A DNA stretch of 64,000 nt from Yoonia sp. SS1-5 (GCF_038443705.2 NZ_CP151767.2:124001-188000), one strand, 5' to 3'; shown: positions 25,152 to 36,558, counted from the stretch's first letter. Translations and numbers: made by a program. Notes: generated by a model from the sequence alone, not told the origin.

Positions 25152-26636
25152 TTAGGTCAACGTCCGCCGCACGGCGTCCTGCCAGCCCGCATAACGGGCG
25201 CTGCGCAGGTTTTCGTCCATCTGTGGCGTAAACCGACGGTCCAACGCCCAATTGGCGGCAAAACCGGCCTGATCAGGATAGACACCCGCCTTCATCCCGG
25301 CCAGCCAGGCCACCCCCAGCGCGGTGGTTTCCAGCACTTTGGGGCGATCGACCGGCGCCCCGATAATATCGGACAGAAATTGCATGGCCCAGTCAGACGC
25401 GCTCATGCCGCCATCGACGCGCAGCACACCGTCAGCGCCGGATGACTTCCAGTCGCTTTTCATTGCCTCCAGCAAATCGCGGGTCTGGAAACCGACACTT
25501 TCGAGCGCCGCGCGCGCAAATTCAGCGGGTCCGGAATTGCGGGTCAGCCCGTAGATTGCACCCCGCGCCTCGGCATCCCAATAAGGGGCGCCCAAGCCGG
25601 TGAAGGCGGGAACAAGATACAGCTCTTGCCCCGCATCGGCGCTTTCTGCAAGTGGCTGGGTTTCCTTGGCTTCGCGGATAATCTTGATGCCGTCACGAAG
25701 CCATTGAACCACCGCACCGGCGATAAAAATCGACCCCTCCAACGCGTAGGTGGGTTTGCCGTCAAACTGATAGGCGATTGTGCCTAGCAGACGTTTCTGG
25801 CTTTCCACCAGCGTGTCGCCTGTATTGAGCAGGGCAAAGCAGCCTGTGCCATAGGTTGATTTCAACATGCCCGGTTCAAAGCAGGCCTGCCCAATGGTCG
25901 CGGCCTGCTGATCCCCAGCGACGCCGAGAATTGGCAATTCGCTGCCGAAAAGATCAGCCCGTGTAGTGCCGAAATCCGCAGCGCAATCCATCACCTCGGG
26001 CAGCATGGACAGCGGGATGCCAAAACGTTTGCAGATGGTCGTGCTCCACCTGCCTTTGCGAATATCATAAAGCATGGTGCGCGCGGCATTTGTGGCGTCG
26101 CATACATGCCGTTTGCCGCCGGTGAGCTTCCAGATCAGGTAGCTGTCGACCGTTCCAAACAGTAGATCGCCTGCCTCGGCCTTGGCTTGGGCGCCCTCAA
26201 CCTTGCCCAGGATATGATGCACCTTGGTGCCGGAAAAATACGGATCGGCCAGCAGGCCCGTGCGATAGGTGATCTCGCGTTCGAACCCCTCGGCGCGCAA
26301 TTCTTCGCAAAACGGGGCGGTACGCCTGTCCTGCCAGACGATGGCATTATGGATGGGCTTGCCGGTTGTCTTGTCCCAGATCAGGGTGGTTTCGCGCTGA
26401 TTGGTGATGCCGATGGCTGCGATCTCTGACGCGGTGATACCTGCCTTTTCGATAGCACCCCGACATGTGGAGGCGACTGACGACCAGATATCGGACGGAT
26501 CATGCTCTACCCAGCCCGATTGCGGGAAATGCTGGGTGAATTCCTCTTGTGCGGTGGCGACAACGCCCATCGCAGCGTCGAAAATGATCGCGCGGCTTGA
26601 CGTTGTTCCCTGATCAATTGCCAGAATATATGTCAT
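25152..26636 (-). CDS. glpK: glycerol kinase
   Basis: A 494-residue FGGY kinase that phosphorylates glycerol to sn-glycerol 3-phosphate. ATP and substrate motifs are [15 protein letters not shown] at the N-terminus, [15 protein letters not shown], and [15 protein letters not shown] sequence ([19 protein letters not shown]). It follows glpD on the minus strand with a 49-base gap. It feeds the dehydrogenase GlpD and is presumably controlled by GlpR from the divergent gene. No glycerol uptake genes (glpF or glpSTPQV) are in the window. Confidence 0.97.
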   Translation of the reverse strand: MTYILAIDQGTTSSRAIIFDAAMGVVATAQEEFTQHFPQSGWVEHDPSDIWSSVASTCRGAIEKAGITASEIAAIGITNQRETTLIWDKTTGKPIHNAIVWQDRRTAPFCEELRAEGFEREITYRTGLLADPYFSGTKVHHILGKVEGAQAKAEAGDLLFGTVDSYLIWKLTGGKRHVCDATNAARTMLYDIRKGRWSTTICKRFGIPLSMLPEVMDCAADFGTTRADLFGSELPILGVAGDQQAATIGQACFEPGMLKSTYGTGCFALLNTGDTLVESQKRLLGTIAYQFDGKPTYALEGSIFIAGAVVQWLRDGIKIIREAKETQPLAESADAGQELYLVPAFTGLGAPYWDAEARGAIYGLTRNSGPAEFARAALESVGFQTRDLLEAMKSDWKSSGADGVLRVDGGMSASDWAMQFLSDIIGAPVDRPKVLETTALGVAWLAGMKAGVYPDQAGFAANWALDRRFTPQMDENLRSARYAGWQDAVRRTLT

Positions 26637-26685
26637 GGATGTTCCCCCCGATTGACGGCACAGATTACGCGAGTTTGGCGGCTTT

Positions 26686-28227
26686 TCAACCGGCCATGTA
26701 GCCTTCCAGCAGTGCCACCTGGTCTTCGTTCAGGCGCAACCCAAGCTTGCTGCGCCGCCAGATCACATCCTCGGCGGTGCGGGCATATTCGCGGCTCATC
26801 AGCCATTTGACCTCGGCCTCGGTCAGGGTCGCGCCGAAATCCATGCCAAGATCCTCGGCGCTTTTGGCAGACCCAAGGATCAGCTTGGCCTCGGTTCCGT
26901 ATGCCTTGATCAGACGCAGTGCCCAGGCCGGGGTCAAAAACGGATATGCGGCCTGCAGATCGGTGACGAGCTGTTCTTTTTCGGCCACTTTGAAATCACC
27001 ACCGGGCAGATGCGCGCCGGCAGTCCATGGATGGGTGCCACCCAGAAGCGGCGTCAGTTTCTTCAACGCATTCTCGGCCAGTTTGCGATAGGTCGTGATC
27101 TTTCCACCAAATATATTCAGTAGCGGTGGGCCATTTTCGTCCAATGACAACACATAATCGCGCGTCGCTGCAGTTGCAGACTTTGCCCCGTCATCATAAA
27201 GCGGGCGCACCCCTGAATAGGTCCAGACGATATCATCGCGGGTCACCGGTTTGGTGAAATATTGCGATGCGAAATTGCACAGGTAGTCTTGCTCGGCCTC
27301 GGTTGCATGCGGCTTTTCAGACAGGTCGGTATGTTCCTGATCAGTCGTCCCGATCAGGGTGAAATCCGTCTCGTAAGGGATTGCGAAAATGATCCGGCCG
27401 TCTTCGCCCTGAAAGAAATAGCTCTTGTCATGATCGAAGAGTTTCTTGGTCACGATATGGCTGCCGCGCACCAGCCGCACCCCTTCCGAAGAGTTCAGGC
27501 GCACAGCGTTGCGGATCACATCCTCGACCCACGGACCGCCAGCATTGATCAGCCCGCGCGCGGTATAGGTCGTCTGTTTGCCGTCCGCCTCGGCCACGAT
27601 TTCCCAATGGTCGCCGGTTCGGGTCGCGCTGACCACTTTTGTGCGGGTCAGGATCCTGGCGCCGTGATCCTCGGCGTCACGGGCGTTCAGCACGACCAGC
27701 CGCGAATCCTCGATCCAGCAATCGGAATACTCGTATGCATGCTCAAACTTGTCTTTTAGCGGTTCCCCAACGGGTCGTTTTTTCAGGTCGACCACATGTG
27801 TCGCGGGCAAGATCTGCCGGCCACCCAGATTGTCATACATCAACAGACCCAGCCGGATCAGCCATGCAGGCCGGCGCCCTTTCATCCACGGCATTACCTT
27901 TGAGAGCAATTTGGACGTGGGGGTTTCGGTCTCGAACCGCATATCGGGGTGGTAGGGCAGCACGAAACGCATGGGCCAGCTGATATGTGGCATCGCCTTC
28001 AGCAGCACCTCGCGTTCGATCAAGGCCTTGCGGACCAGTCCAAATTCAAAGAACTCCAGATAGCGCAGGCCGCCGTGAAACAGCTTGGTCGAGGCCGACG
28101 ACGTGGCAGAGCCAAGGTCCTTCATCTCGGCCAGCCCAACCTTCAGGCCCCGCCCGGCTGCGTCACGCGCAATGCCACAGCCATTGATGCCGCCGCCAAT
28201 GATAAAGATGTCAAAATCTGTCTGCAT
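26686..28227 (-). CDS. glpD: aerobic glycerol-3-phosphate dehydrogenase
   Basis: A 513-residue FAD enzyme that oxidises glycerol 3-phosphate to dihydroxyacetone phosphate at the inner membrane and passes electrons to quinone. The FAD-binding motif is [19 protein letters not shown] at the N-terminus; [27 protein letters not shown] and GVRPLYDD are family landmarks. It is first of the glpD-glpK unit and divergent from glpR; the shared 171-base region carries TTCGC/GCGAA repeats likely bound by GlpR. Confidence 0.97.
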   Translation of the reverse strand: MQTDFDIFIIGGGINGCGIARDAAGRGLKVGLAEMKDLGSATSSASTKLFHGGLRYLEFFEFGLVRKALIEREVLLKAMPHISWPMRFVLPYHPDMRFETETPTSKLLSKVMPWMKGRRPAWLIRLGLLMYDNLGGRQILPATHVVDLKKRPVGEPLKDKFEHAYEYSDCWIEDSRLVVLNARDAEDHGARILTRTKVVSATRTGDHWEIVAEADGKQTTYTARGLINAGGPWVEDVIRNAVRLNSSEGVRLVRGSHIVTKKLFDHDKSYFFQGEDGRIIFAIPYETDFTLIGTTDQEHTDLSEKPHATEAEQDYLCNFASQYFTKPVTRDDIVWTYSGVRPLYDDGAKSATAATRDYVLSLDENGPPLLNIFGGKITTYRKLAENALKKLTPLLGGTHPWTAGAHLPGGDFKVAEKEQLVTDLQAAYPFLTPAWALRLIKAYGTEAKLILGSAKSAEDLGMDFGATLTEAEVKWLMSREYARTAEDVIWRRSKLGLRLNEDQVALLEGYMAG

Positions 28228-28298
28228 GATATGCCCCCGTGCTTGGCTTGGCTGGTAGTATGCGCGCCAGGCTGCCGCAAGCCAACCGTACCGAACTA

Positions 28299-28314
28299 TT
28301 CGCTTTGTAGCGAA
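28299..28314. promoter_or_regulatory. candidate GlpR operator 1
   Basis: TTCGCT-TTGT-AGCGAA is a perfect dyad in the glpD/glpR intergenic region, 72 bases upstream of glpD. Its half-sites resemble the TTCG/CGAA core of GlpR sites. Confidence 0.55.
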
Positions 28315-28365
28315 CGAACCCGCATCAGGCCCGCTATCGGCGCATTTTCCCGCATAGCAGCCCTT

Positions 28366-28398
28366 GCGAAATGTTCGCTATCGTCTCAAAACGAACAT
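28366..28398. promoter_or_regulatory. candidate GlpR operator 2 next to the glpR start
   Basis: GCGAA-ATG-TTCGC (28366-28378) overlaps a wider dyad ATGTTCG (28371-28377) / CGAACAT (28392-28398) that ends immediately before the glpR ATG. This suggests autoregulation. Confidence 0.5.
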
Positions 28399-29154
28399 AT
28401 GAGTACAAAGTTCCGGCACGATTGGATTCGCGCGCAAGCACGCAAAACCGGCAAAGTCACCGCAACCCACATCGCGGCAGAGCTGGGCGTGGCAGTGCAG
28501 ACCATTCGCCGCGATCTGCGCGAGCTTTGCGCGGCTGGCCTGCTGGAACGGGTGCATGGCGGGGCGGTGTTGCCGTCGGGCGTACAGAATATCGGCTATG
28601 GTGACAGACGGGCCTCGAACCGCGAGGCCAAGCTCAGGATCGCCCGGCGCGCGGCGCGTCTGATCCCCGATGATGCCTCCCTGTTTCTGAATATCGGCAC
28701 AACGACCGAGGCCGTGGCACATGCCCTGCATGCGCATAAAAACCTGATGGTTGTGACAAATAATCTGAACGTTGCCAATATATTGGCGGAAAACCCCAGC
28801 TGTGACGTCATCGTGGCCGGCGGTAGCCTGCGCCGCTCTGACGGTGGGCTGGTGGGTGATCTGGCTGCACTTGCGATTGATCGGTTCAAAGTGGATTTCG
28901 CGGTCATCGGCGCCTCGGCCGTTGATCCGGGGGAGCTGCTCGACTTTGACCCCGAAGAAATCCGCGTCAGTCAGCAGGTGATCAAGGCTGCAAGATCCAC
29001 CATCCTTGTGGCCGACAGCACCAAGTTCAGCCGCAAGGCCCCCGTCAAGATCGCGTCTTTGGCGCAGGTCGATCATTTTGTCACTGACAGGGTGCCATCG
29101 GAGGCATTGATCAATCAGTGCAAGGACTGGGGAACGCAGATTGCGAGTGTCTAG
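28399..29154 (+). CDS. glpR: DeoR family regulator, GlpR-like
   Basis: A 251-residue DeoR-family repressor. The N-terminal winged helix is FRHDWIRAQARKTGKVTATHIAAELGVAVQTIRRDL (read at residues 5-40), and the C-terminal sugar-phosphate sensor has FLNIGTTTEAVAHAL and VVTNNLNVANIL. It probably represses glpD-glpK and is relieved by glycerol 3-phosphate. ATG 28399 is chosen; a longer frame back to 27949 only shadows glpD. GTG/ATG alternatives lack support. It ends the glp block, and base composition changes abruptly right after it. Confidence 0.9.
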   Translation: MSTKFRHDWIRAQARKTGKVTATHIAAELGVAVQTIRRDLRELCAAGLLERVHGGAVLPSGVQNIGYGDRRASNREAKLRIARRAARLIPDDASLFLNIGTTTEAVAHALHAHKNLMVVTNNLNVANILAENPSCDVIVAGGSLRRSDGGLVGDLAALAIDRFKVDFAVIGASAVDPGELLDFDPEEIRVSQQVIKAARSTILVADSTKFSRKAPVKIASLAQVDHFVTDRVPSEALINQCKDWGTQIASV

Positions 29155-29364
29155 TGTACGAAAGCCTTTAAGGAGCCCATTTTCACAAATGCTGCGTGGT
29201 GGACGAACGGCTCCTTCTGTTGAGTCACATACAACGTCTCAGTGTCGTATGCTGGCCACATGGATGTCGCTTGGAGCAAGTCTAGGTACTGACCTGTCGA
29301 CCAAGAACTTTGTAACCTGACAATCGAGAGTAACTATTATATGGTTGATAAATAGGAGGAGTGT

Positions 29365-31596
29365 GTGTTTGAGAAAATACTTCACGGAGGGAACATAGCG
29401 GCAGCATTTACTGTTGTAGCAACTACCGCAGATTTAACTCTTGCGGCAGGGACCGCGACGGCATTGAGCGCAGCGCTATCCGGCACCGCCATTTACAAAG
29501 AATCGAATTCCGAGACAAAAGCATTGGCTAAGGAGATGGCCTTGCTGTTGAAAGCTACTCTATCGCGCATGCATCTAACTCAAGGGCGCAAACGCATCGT
29601 GACGCAGCTTATAAGCTTGTACCAATTCAGCGATAGTGACATAATTGAGTCAAATTTGGATGCCGCTACCCTTGCAGATACCTTGTGTGGACGTATAGCT
29701 AAAACTGCGGTTGATCCGGCACACAAAACAAGCCACGCATTGGAAGACTTCAGGTCGATAGTTCGCGCCATCCTCGAGCCTATTCTGAATGACGTAGAGG
29801 TAGTGGCGGACTTACAGCCATTGATTCAACGGGAATTGCTACTGCGGACGCAGAATACGGGTGCAGGAAACCGACTGCGGGACGCCGGGATCACAGAAGA
29901 GGCAATAGTCAATCTAGCGCAACGCTTTTCGACGAGCACAAGTGATGTTGGACAGGCGTGGCTTGACCTAAACGAAGCAGTGGAACGTGCAATTCAAATA
30001 CAGAATAGTGATCATCCCGATTTTGATGACAACCATTCTGGCTCCGACGAACTCAAGAGAGCGTCGAAATACACTGCTGAGGGTCGCTATGGGGAAGCAA
30101 TTTCTGAAATACTTGCTGTTCTCAACCTCGAGGAGGATTTGCACAACGAACGGAAAATTCAACTACTTGATCGCGCAATCGACCTTTCCCGCCTAGATTA
30201 TCAACCTAAGTTAGCGGCTAAATACTTGGTAACCCAATTAACAATAGGTTGTCCCGAACCTGATTTGTTCGAAAAACTGCACACTTTGTGGAGGGACTGG
30301 TGGTTGCGTGGCCGTGATAAAGGATTGAACTTTGATACTAGGGTAGCGATACATCTCGCCGAAGAGAGTTTGGAATTGTCGCTTGAGGGCGAACAACGTG
30401 CTTCAGCACTCCGCGATTTAGGGAATGCCCTATATGTCGTTGGTGATCGAAAGAAGAACGTAGGGCAAATTGAAAAAGCCATTGATTCCTATAGAGCATC
30501 TTTGAATCAGCTTTCGAAACACGATGCTGGTCTGCAATACGCTTTGACCCGGGTTGACCTCGGGGCCGCTTTACAGTCGCTAGGTGCGCTCAAATTCTTG
30601 GATGGTATACCCTACTTGGAGGATTCAATTCTTGAAACTGAGGGGGCACTTAGTGAACTTGCATTGAGAACTGTTCCGTTGGAGTGGGCCGGTGCCCAAA
30701 ACAACTTAGGCAACGCGCGGATGTCGGTCGGCCAAATTACTTCTGACATCAACCAGCTCAATAGTGCTATAGCTGCATTCAATGCTGCGTTAACCGAATG
30801 GGTTCGCAAAGAGACTCCGAGAAGATGGGCTTTGGCTCAAGCAAACATAGGTTCGGCTTGGGGGTATATCGGCTTCTTAGAAAGTGGATGTAGTAGCCTG
30901 CGAAAGTCAGTTGACGCATTCGAGTTGGCGCTTAAAGAACTTTGTCGTCAAGACCAGCCAGTACTCTGGGCAAGAACAAAACAAAGTTTGGGGCAAGTTC
31001 GTCTGACGTTTGGGCGACGTGAATGTGATAGCGAACATATTTTGCTGGCACTCAAAGCCTTTGGTGAGGCGGCCGAAGAGATAGTGCTCGAAACGGCACC
31101 TTTGGACTGGGCCAGTATCCAAGCCGGGAAGGGCGATTGTTATTTGTTACTTTTTCGTCAAGACTCCAAGGCGGAGTGGCTAAAGAAAGCAATTTCATGC
31201 TTTGAGTATGCATTAGGGGGATTTTCCCTGGAAGAGATTCCGCTTCAGCATGCAGTGCTACTGGGAAAGCTTGGTCAAGCAAAGCAATATTACTCCAGAA
31301 AGAGCCTCGAAATGAGATATCTAGACGAAGCAATTGAACATGCGCAGGCTGCACGTCACATTTTCCAGAAATACAATGATACTCAGAATTTTCGTTTAGC
31401 AGAGGAGCAGATTTCTGGACTCAAAAAACAAAGGGCACTAACGGCTTCGTATCATCCATTATCGAGCCCTCGAACGACCTCACCTGGGCGGCAGTCAGTG
31501 GAAGCAATGGAATTTGGAGTAGTGCCGGTAGCTCGAAACAGTGAGTGTCCGTGCGGTTCCGAAAAACGTTTCAAGCACTGTTGCGGGGCTCAATAA
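29365..31596 (+). CDS. TPR-repeat protein with N-terminal membrane/effector-like region and C-terminal SEC-C zinc motif
   Basis: A 743-residue protein with a GTG start; AGGAGGA ends 5 bases before it. Residues 9-36 are hydrophobic (possible membrane hairpin); 40-210 are helical, including GITEEAIVNLAQRFS. Residues 228-690 hold TPR-like repeats of the WA..Q.NLG.A type (EWAGAQNNLGNARM, RWALAQANIGSAWG). The WWLRGRDKGLNFDTRVAI linker also occurs in TPR proteins of bacterial conflict systems. The C-terminus is an SEC-C zinc ribbon (Cys728, Cys730, Cys739, Cys740). Base composition is clearly more AT-rich than its neighbours. A defence-type role is inferred; there is no partner gene. Confidence 0.7.
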   Translation: MFEKILHGGNIAAAFTVVATTADLTLAAGTATALSAALSGTAIYKESNSETKALAKEMALLLKATLSRMHLTQGRKRIVTQLISLYQFSDSDIIESNLDAATLADTLCGRIAKTAVDPAHKTSHALEDFRSIVRAILEPILNDVEVVADLQPLIQRELLLRTQNTGAGNRLRDAGITEEAIVNLAQRFSTSTSDVGQAWLDLNEAVERAIQIQNSDHPDFDDNHSGSDELKRASKYTAEGRYGEAISEILAVLNLEEDLHNERKIQLLDRAIDLSRLDYQPKLAAKYLVTQLTIGCPEPDLFEKLHTLWRDWWLRGRDKGLNFDTRVAIHLAEESLELSLEGEQRASALRDLGNALYVVGDRKKNVGQIEKAIDSYRASLNQLSKHDAGLQYALTRVDLGAALQSLGALKFLDGIPYLEDSILETEGALSELALRTVPLEWAGAQNNLGNARMSVGQITSDINQLNSAIAAFNAALTEWVRKETPRRWALAQANIGSAWGYIGFLESGCSSLRKSVDAFELALKELCRQDQPVLWARTKQSLGQVRLTFGRRECDSEHILLALKAFGEAAEEIVLETAPLDWASIQAGKGDCYLLLFRQDSKAEWLKKAISCFEYALGGFSLEEIPLQHAVLLGKLGQAKQYYSRKSLEMRYLDEAIEHAQAARHIFQKYNDTQNFRLAEEQISGLKKQRALTASYHPLSSPRTTSPGRQSVEAMEFGVVPVARNSECPCGSEKRFKHCCGAQ

Positions 31597-31852
31597 AACT
31601 AGCACAGTCTTGGAGAGATAGCGGCAAATATATGAGCGATGTTCATGATGGCTCTTCTCCACTTGCGGTCATTGGTGCAGTTCCGACGAGAGCTAACTTT
31701 GTCCGCTCCACTGCCGTTGACCCAAGTCTTGGTGTAGGACCGGTCTGGGCAAGAAATGTTTGACGTTTGGGCCAATAATGCCCGGCAGGGTCCCCGTTAG
31801 GAGTCAGAAAATCCGTGGTATTGAGTCAAAGGCGGGCGACGTCCCACCCTAT

Positions 31853-32449
31853 TTATCGCCGTCCAAGCTCCCAAACCGCGAATTCTGCGGCCCGCTTGTT
31901 CCGCAGCTTGGCCTCGGCCGCGGGCGATAATGTCAGTTCCATTTTCGGCGACACATTCTTTTGCTTTAACGTAATCACTATGTCCAACCTGTCTTGCAGG
32001 TAGCTGATGACCTTGTCCCATTGCTCGTACTGAAACAGATGTTCGGCGCCCAATTCACCATCGTTGATCCGCAGGAACTTGTTCTGTGATCCCACATTGG
32101 CGAAAGGGGCCGGGGACCCCTTGCAGTATTCCAGGACAAATTCGTCGAAACTGACATTGCGCGTGCTGTTTTCATGGCCAATCAGGTCATCGCGGGTTCG
32201 GTACCGATACCAGCTGCCCAGCCAGTCAATAGGGTTGCGCACGATCGCCATCAGCTCGGGCGTCTGTCCGCCCGCCTGCACAAAAAACGGCCGCAGGAAT
32301 CGCTTGTAGCGATAACACGGTGCGTGCTTGAGATGCGGTGGATCGCGAAGCACCATCGACGCGCGCGGGGCCAGCGCGCCCTCGAGCGCGGTTGACCCGG
32401 TCTTGGGGACCGCAAGGAGAACCAGATTTTCCTTCCAGAAAACAAGCAT
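31853..32449 (-). CDS. sulfotransferase family protein
   Basis: A 198-residue protein with the PAPS-binding loop AVPKTGSTALEGAL near the N-terminus and MAIVRNPIDWLGSWYRYR (3'-phosphate Arg/Ser region). These are features of the sulfotransferase family common in Rhodobacteraceae. It would transfer sulfate from PAPS to an unknown acceptor, perhaps a carbohydrate or lipid; some members act outside sulfation. It is shorter than typical, but the catalytic N-terminal half is intact. It stands alone between the AT-rich insert and recA. Confidence 0.8.
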   Translation of the reverse strand: MLVFWKENLVLLAVPKTGSTALEGALAPRASMVLRDPPHLKHAPCYRYKRFLRPFFVQAGGQTPELMAIVRNPIDWLGSWYRYRTRDDLIGHENSTRNVSFDEFVLEYCKGSPAPFANVGSQNKFLRINDGELGAEHLFQYEQWDKVISYLQDRLDIVITLKQKNVSPKMELTLSPAAEAKLRNKRAAEFAVWELGRR

Positions 32450-32578
32450 TTGGTCGGCGTCCTTCGTTCAGGCTGTACTCATTGTTACGGCATAAACCAA
32501 AACTTAACCACTATGATCCGAAGGTGAACATGGAAAATTTTAGTTGCAATGTTCTCTTTTTGATCTCATGTAAGGTGA

Positions 32579-32593
32579 GAACACAAGAAGAAC
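32579..32593. promoter_or_regulatory. LexA (SOS) box of recA
   Basis: GAAC-ACAAGAA-GAAC fits the alphaproteobacterial LexA consensus GTTC-N7-GTTC read on the other strand. It lies 50 bases before the recA ATG. A second, imperfect site GTTC-N7-GATC is at 32551-32565. Confidence 0.8.
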
Positions 32594-32642
32594 AAAGCAG
32601 TGATTGCCGCCCGGAATGGCGCGTGAAATAAGGACAGGAAAC

Positions 32643-33722
32643 ATGGCAACGGCAGAACTCCTCAAAATGACTGACAAGAAGACAGCGGATAAAGAAAAAG
32701 CGCTGGAAAGCGCGTTGGCGCAGATTGAGCGGCAGTTCGGCAAGGGCTCTATCATGAAGCTCGGTGGCGAAAACAAGATGGCCGATATCGAGGCGACATC
32801 AACCGGCTCTCTGGGGCTTGATATCGCTTTGGGGATCGGCGGCTTGCCCAAGGGTCGTGTGATCGAGATTTACGGGCCTGAATCGTCCGGTAAGACAACC
32901 CTGACACTGCACGCCATTGCCGAGGAACAGAAAAAAGGTGGCGTTTGCGCCTTTGTGGATGCCGAACATGCCCTTGATCCGACCTATGCCAAAAAGCTGG
33001 GCGTCAACCTGGATGAATTGCTGATTTCGCAGCCCGATACAGGTGAACAGGCGCTTGAGATTGTCGATACGCTGGTGCGCTCCGGTGCGGTGAATATGGT
33101 CATTGTTGATTCCGTGGCCGCTCTGACCCCGAAATCCGAACTCGAAGGTGATATGGGCGATAGCAGCGTGGGTGTGCATGCCCGTTTGATGTCACAGGCC
33201 ATGCGCAAATTGACCGGGTCTATCAACCGGTCCGGCTGCATGGTGATCTTTATCAATCAGATCCGGATGAAGATCGGCGTGATGTTTGGCTCGCCCGAGA
33301 CGACAACAGGTGGTAACGCGCTGAAATTCTATGCCTCTGTCCGTCTGGATATTCGCCGGATCGGGGCGATCAAGGACCGGGACGAGGTTGTGGGCAACGC
33401 CACCCGCGTCAAGGTCGTCAAGAACAAGGTGGCCCCGCCGTTCAAGCAGGTTGAATTCGACATCATGTATGGCGAAGGTATTTCCAAGACGGGGGAATTG
33501 CTGGATCTGGGCGTCAAGGCGGGCGTTGTTGAAAAATCTGGTGCCTGGTTCAGCTATGGTGACGAGCGTATCGGTCAGGGTCGCGAAAACTCTAAACTGT
33601 TCTTGAAGGAAAACCCGAGCATCGCGCTGGAGATTGAAGACAAGATCAGGGCGGCACATGGGCTGGATTTTGATCTGCCCGAAGGTGGCGCCGGCGACGA
33701 TGACGATCTGGTCGAAGTCTAA
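32643..33722 (+). CDS. recA: recombinase RecA
   Basis: A 359-residue recombinase that forms filaments on single-stranded DNA, performs strand exchange and triggers LexA cleavage. Walker A is [23 protein letters not shown] and [20 protein letters not shown] carry the L1/L2 DNA-binding loop regions; the acidic C-terminus ends [14 protein letters not shown] 32643 has AGGA before it; a GTG-like extension to 32604 adds nothing recognisable. An SOS box lies upstream, and a terminator follows at 33751-33774. Confidence 0.98.
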   Translation: MATAELLKMTDKKTADKEKALESALAQIERQFGKGSIMKLGGENKMADIEATSTGSLGLDIALGIGGLPKGRVIEIYGPESSGKTTLTLHAIAEEQKKGGVCAFVDAEHALDPTYAKKLGVNLDELLISQPDTGEQALEIVDTLVRSGAVNMVIVDSVAALTPKSELEGDMGDSSVGVHARLMSQAMRKLTGSINRSGCMVIFINQIRMKIGVMFGSPETTTGGNALKFYASVRLDIRRIGAIKDRDEVVGNATRVKVVKNKVAPPFKQVEFDIMYGEGISKTGELLDLGVKAGVVEKSGAWFSYGDERIGQGRENSKLFLKENPSIALEIEDKIRAAHGLDFDLPEGGAGDDDDLVEV

Positions 33723-33750
33723 GCCAGCGGCCTTGCCGTAAAATATCAGG

Positions 33751-33774
33751 GGCGTCGCAATAGCGGCGCCTTTT
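33751..33774 (+). terminator. recA terminator
   Basis: GGCGTCGC-AATA-GCGGCGCC (one T-G pair) is followed by TTTT, 28 bases after the recA stop. Confidence 0.8.
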
Positions 33775-33900
33775 GTCGTTGGGCCATCCCGAATTTCACG
33801 TCATGCTTGGGTTTTGGGGCGGAATGCATGCGCGCTGTGGACAGTCCTTGGGCGCGGGGCTATTTCTGCCACTTAACGCCCGCATCATTGAAAGCTTGCC

Positions 33901-36558
33901 ATGACATCCCTTGCCGAGATCCGATCCACATTCCTGAACTACTTTGGCAAGCAGGACCACGAGGTTGTCGCCTCCAGCACGCTTGTTCCACGCAACGACC
34001 CGACGCTGATGTTCACCAACTCGGGCATGGTGCAGTTCAAGAACCTTTTCACCGGGGTCGAGACCCGGGACTACAGCCGCGCCACGACAAGCCAGAAATG
34101 CGTGCGTGCCGGCGGCAAACACAATGATCTGGACAATGTGGGTATGACCGCCCGGCACCTGACATTCTTCGAGATGCTGGGGAATTTCAGCTTTGGCGAC
34201 TACTTCAAGGAACAGGCCATTCCCTATGCCTGGGAAATGGTCACCAAGGAACTTGATATTCCCAAGGAAAAGCTGCTGGTCACCGTCTATCACACAGATG
34301 ACGAGGCGGCAGAGCTTTGGAAAAAGGTCGCAGGCCTGCCGGATGACCGGATCATTCGCATTGCAACGGATGACAATTTCTGGCGGATGGGCCCAACCGG
34401 GCCATGTGGCCCCTCGACCGAAATCTTCTTTGATCATGGCGATCATATCTGGGGTGGACCACCTGGATCGCCAGAGGAGGATGGTGACCGGTTTATCGAA
34501 ATCTGGAACCTCGTGTTCATGCAGAACGAACAGTTCGAGGATGGCACGCTTAAGGAACTGCCCAAGCAATCCATTGATACCGGCATGGGGCTCGAGCGGA
34601 TCTCATCACTGTTGCAGGGCACAAATAACGTTTTCGAAACCGATCTGATGATGGCACTGGTCGAGGCATCAGCAGACGCGACCTCAACCGGCACTGGCGA
34701 CAATATCCTTGTGCATCACCGGGTGATTGCCGATCACCTACGCTCGACCTCGTTTTTGATCGCCGAAGGTGTACTGCCATCGAATGAAGGGCGTGGCTAT
34801 GTCCTGCGCCGGATCATGCGGCGCGCGATGCGCCATGCGCATCTGCTGGGTGCCAAAGACCCTGTTATGCACCGGCTGGTGCCTGCATTGGTCCGGCAGA
34901 TGGGCGCGGCTTATCCCGAACTGGGCCAAGGCCAGCGCCTGATCGAAGAGACATTGCTGAACGAGGAAGTGCGGTTCAAGCAGACCCTCGATCGGGGCCT
35001 GAAACTGCTTGATGATGAATTGGATGGCTTGGCCGACGGGGCCGCATTGCCGGGTGAGGCGGCTTTCAAACTCTATGACACATACGGGTTTCCGCTGGAT
35101 CTGACCCAGGACGCCTTGCGCGAAAAGGGCCGCGCCGTTGATGTCGCGGGCTTTGACGCGGCCATGGCTGAACAAAAGGCAAAGGCCCGTGCGGCATGGT
35201 CCGGCACCGGGGCGGCCGCTGATGCCGCGATTTGGTTTGATCTGGCCGATACCCACGGTGCCACTGATTTTCTGGGCTATGATACGCTGGATGCAGAAGG
35301 CCAGATACTGGCGCTTGTCGTGGATGGCGCTGCCACCGACACTGCGGACGGCGCCGTGCAGATTGTGCTGAACCAGTCGCCATTCTACGCCGAATCTGGC
35401 GGTCAAGTCGGTGATGCGGGCTTGATCAAGACAGAAACCGGCACGGCCCGGGTAACCGATACCAAGAAAGTGGCGGGTGTCTTTATCCATATGGCTGAAC
35501 TGACCGAGGGCAGCCTTAGCAAGGGGCAGGGCGCCGAACTGTCAGTCGATCCACAAAGACGCGGACATATTCAGGCCAACCATTCGGCCACGCATTTGCT
35601 GAACGAGGCGCTGCGCGCCGTGCTGGGTGATCACATTGCCCAACGCGGGTCACTGAATGCGCCGGACCGGTTGCGCTTTGATTTCAGCCATAACAAGGCG
35701 CTCAGCCTTGATGAACTGAACAAGGTTGAACGGGACGTCAACGCGCTGATCCGGCAGAACGGCCGGGTTGAGACGCGGATCATGACGCCCGATGATGCAC
35801 GCGCGATGGGCGCGCAGGCGCTCTTTGGCGAGAAATATGGCGATGAAGTCCGGGTCGTGTCCATGGGGACGCAGGCGGGGTCGGGCAAGGGAACGGACGG
35901 CAACACCTATTCGCTGGAATTATGTGGCGGCACCCATGTGGGTCAGCTGGGCGAGATTGGGGCTTTTGTCACCCTTGGCGACAGCGCCTCCAGCGCCGGT
36001 GTGCGCCGGATCGAAGCCCTGACAGGGCAGGCGGCCCTCGATTATCTGCGCGAACAGGATCACCGGCTTGCGCAAGCGGCCCTGGCTCTGAAGGCTCCGG
36101 CCAGCGATCTGGCTGACCGGATCAAGGCCCTGCTGGATGAACGCAAATCTCTTAGCAATGAGGTTGCACAATTGCGCCGCGAGTTGGCAATGGGCGGCAC
36201 GGGGGGCGCTGACGGCCCGACCCAGGACGACGTCAATGGTATCTGTTTCATGGGGCAGGTGATGCAGGGTGTGTCTGGCAAGGACCTGCCCACGCTTGTC
36301 GATCAGTTCAAAGAGCGGGTCGGCAGCGGCGTTGTGCTGCTGATCGCCGATACAGGCGGCAAGGCCGCAGTGGCCGCTGGCGTGACGGCTGATCTGGTGG
36401 ACAAGGTCTCGGCTGTTGATGTGCTGCGTGCGGCCACCCCGGAACTGGGCGGCAAAGGTGGCGGGGGTCGCCCTGACATGGCGCAGGGTGGCGGTGCGTC
36501 GGCCGAAAATGCAGATGCAGCCATCGCCGCGGCCAGAAAACTGTTGGAGGATTTGTGA
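33901..36558 (+). CDS. alaS: alanyl-tRNA synthetase
   Basis: An 885-residue class II synthetase that charges tRNA-Ala. The catalytic domain is N-terminal ([32 protein letters not shown]). The editing domain has zinc ligands [11 protein letters not shown] and [14 protein letters not shown], and the C-terminal domain ends [13 protein letters not shown]. All expected parts are present at normal length. The TGA stop overlaps the ATG of the following DUF1330 gene by one base (TGATG), so the two are probably co-translated. recA and alaS adjacency is common in this group. Confidence 0.98.
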   Translation: MTSLAEIRSTFLNYFGKQDHEVVASSTLVPRNDPTLMFTNSGMVQFKNLFTGVETRDYSRATTSQKCVRAGGKHNDLDNVGMTARHLTFFEMLGNFSFGDYFKEQAIPYAWEMVTKELDIPKEKLLVTVYHTDDEAAELWKKVAGLPDDRIIRIATDDNFWRMGPTGPCGPSTEIFFDHGDHIWGGPPGSPEEDGDRFIEIWNLVFMQNEQFEDGTLKELPKQSIDTGMGLERISSLLQGTNNVFETDLMMALVEASADATSTGTGDNILVHHRVIADHLRSTSFLIAEGVLPSNEGRGYVLRRIMRRAMRHAHLLGAKDPVMHRLVPALVRQMGAAYPELGQGQRLIEETLLNEEVRFKQTLDRGLKLLDDELDGLADGAALPGEAAFKLYDTYGFPLDLTQDALREKGRAVDVAGFDAAMAEQKAKARAAWSGTGAAADAAIWFDLADTHGATDFLGYDTLDAEGQILALVVDGAATDTADGAVQIVLNQSPFYAESGGQVGDAGLIKTETGTARVTDTKKVAGVFIHMAELTEGSLSKGQGAELSVDPQRRGHIQANHSATHLLNEALRAVLGDHIAQRGSLNAPDRLRFDFSHNKALSLDELNKVERDVNALIRQNGRVETRIMTPDDARAMGAQALFGEKYGDEVRVVSMGTQAGSGKGTDGNTYSLELCGGTHVGQLGEIGAFVTLGDSASSAGVRRIEALTGQAALDYLREQDHRLAQAALALKAPASDLADRIKALLDERKSLSNEVAQLRRELAMGGTGGADGPTQDDVNGICFMGQVMQGVSGKDLPTLVDQFKERVGSGVVLLIADTGGKAAVAAGVTADLVDKVSAVDVLRAATPELGGKGGGGRPDMAQGGGASAENADAAIAAARKLLEDL

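Noticed and set aside
27949..28398. Upstream extension of the glpR reading frame
   Set aside because: It overlaps glpD on the other strand, and the DeoR helix-turn-helix starts only at 28399.
31545..31763. 72-residue ORF after the TPR/SEC-C gene
   Set aside because: It overlaps the TPR gene end in another frame and has no SD or recognisable features.
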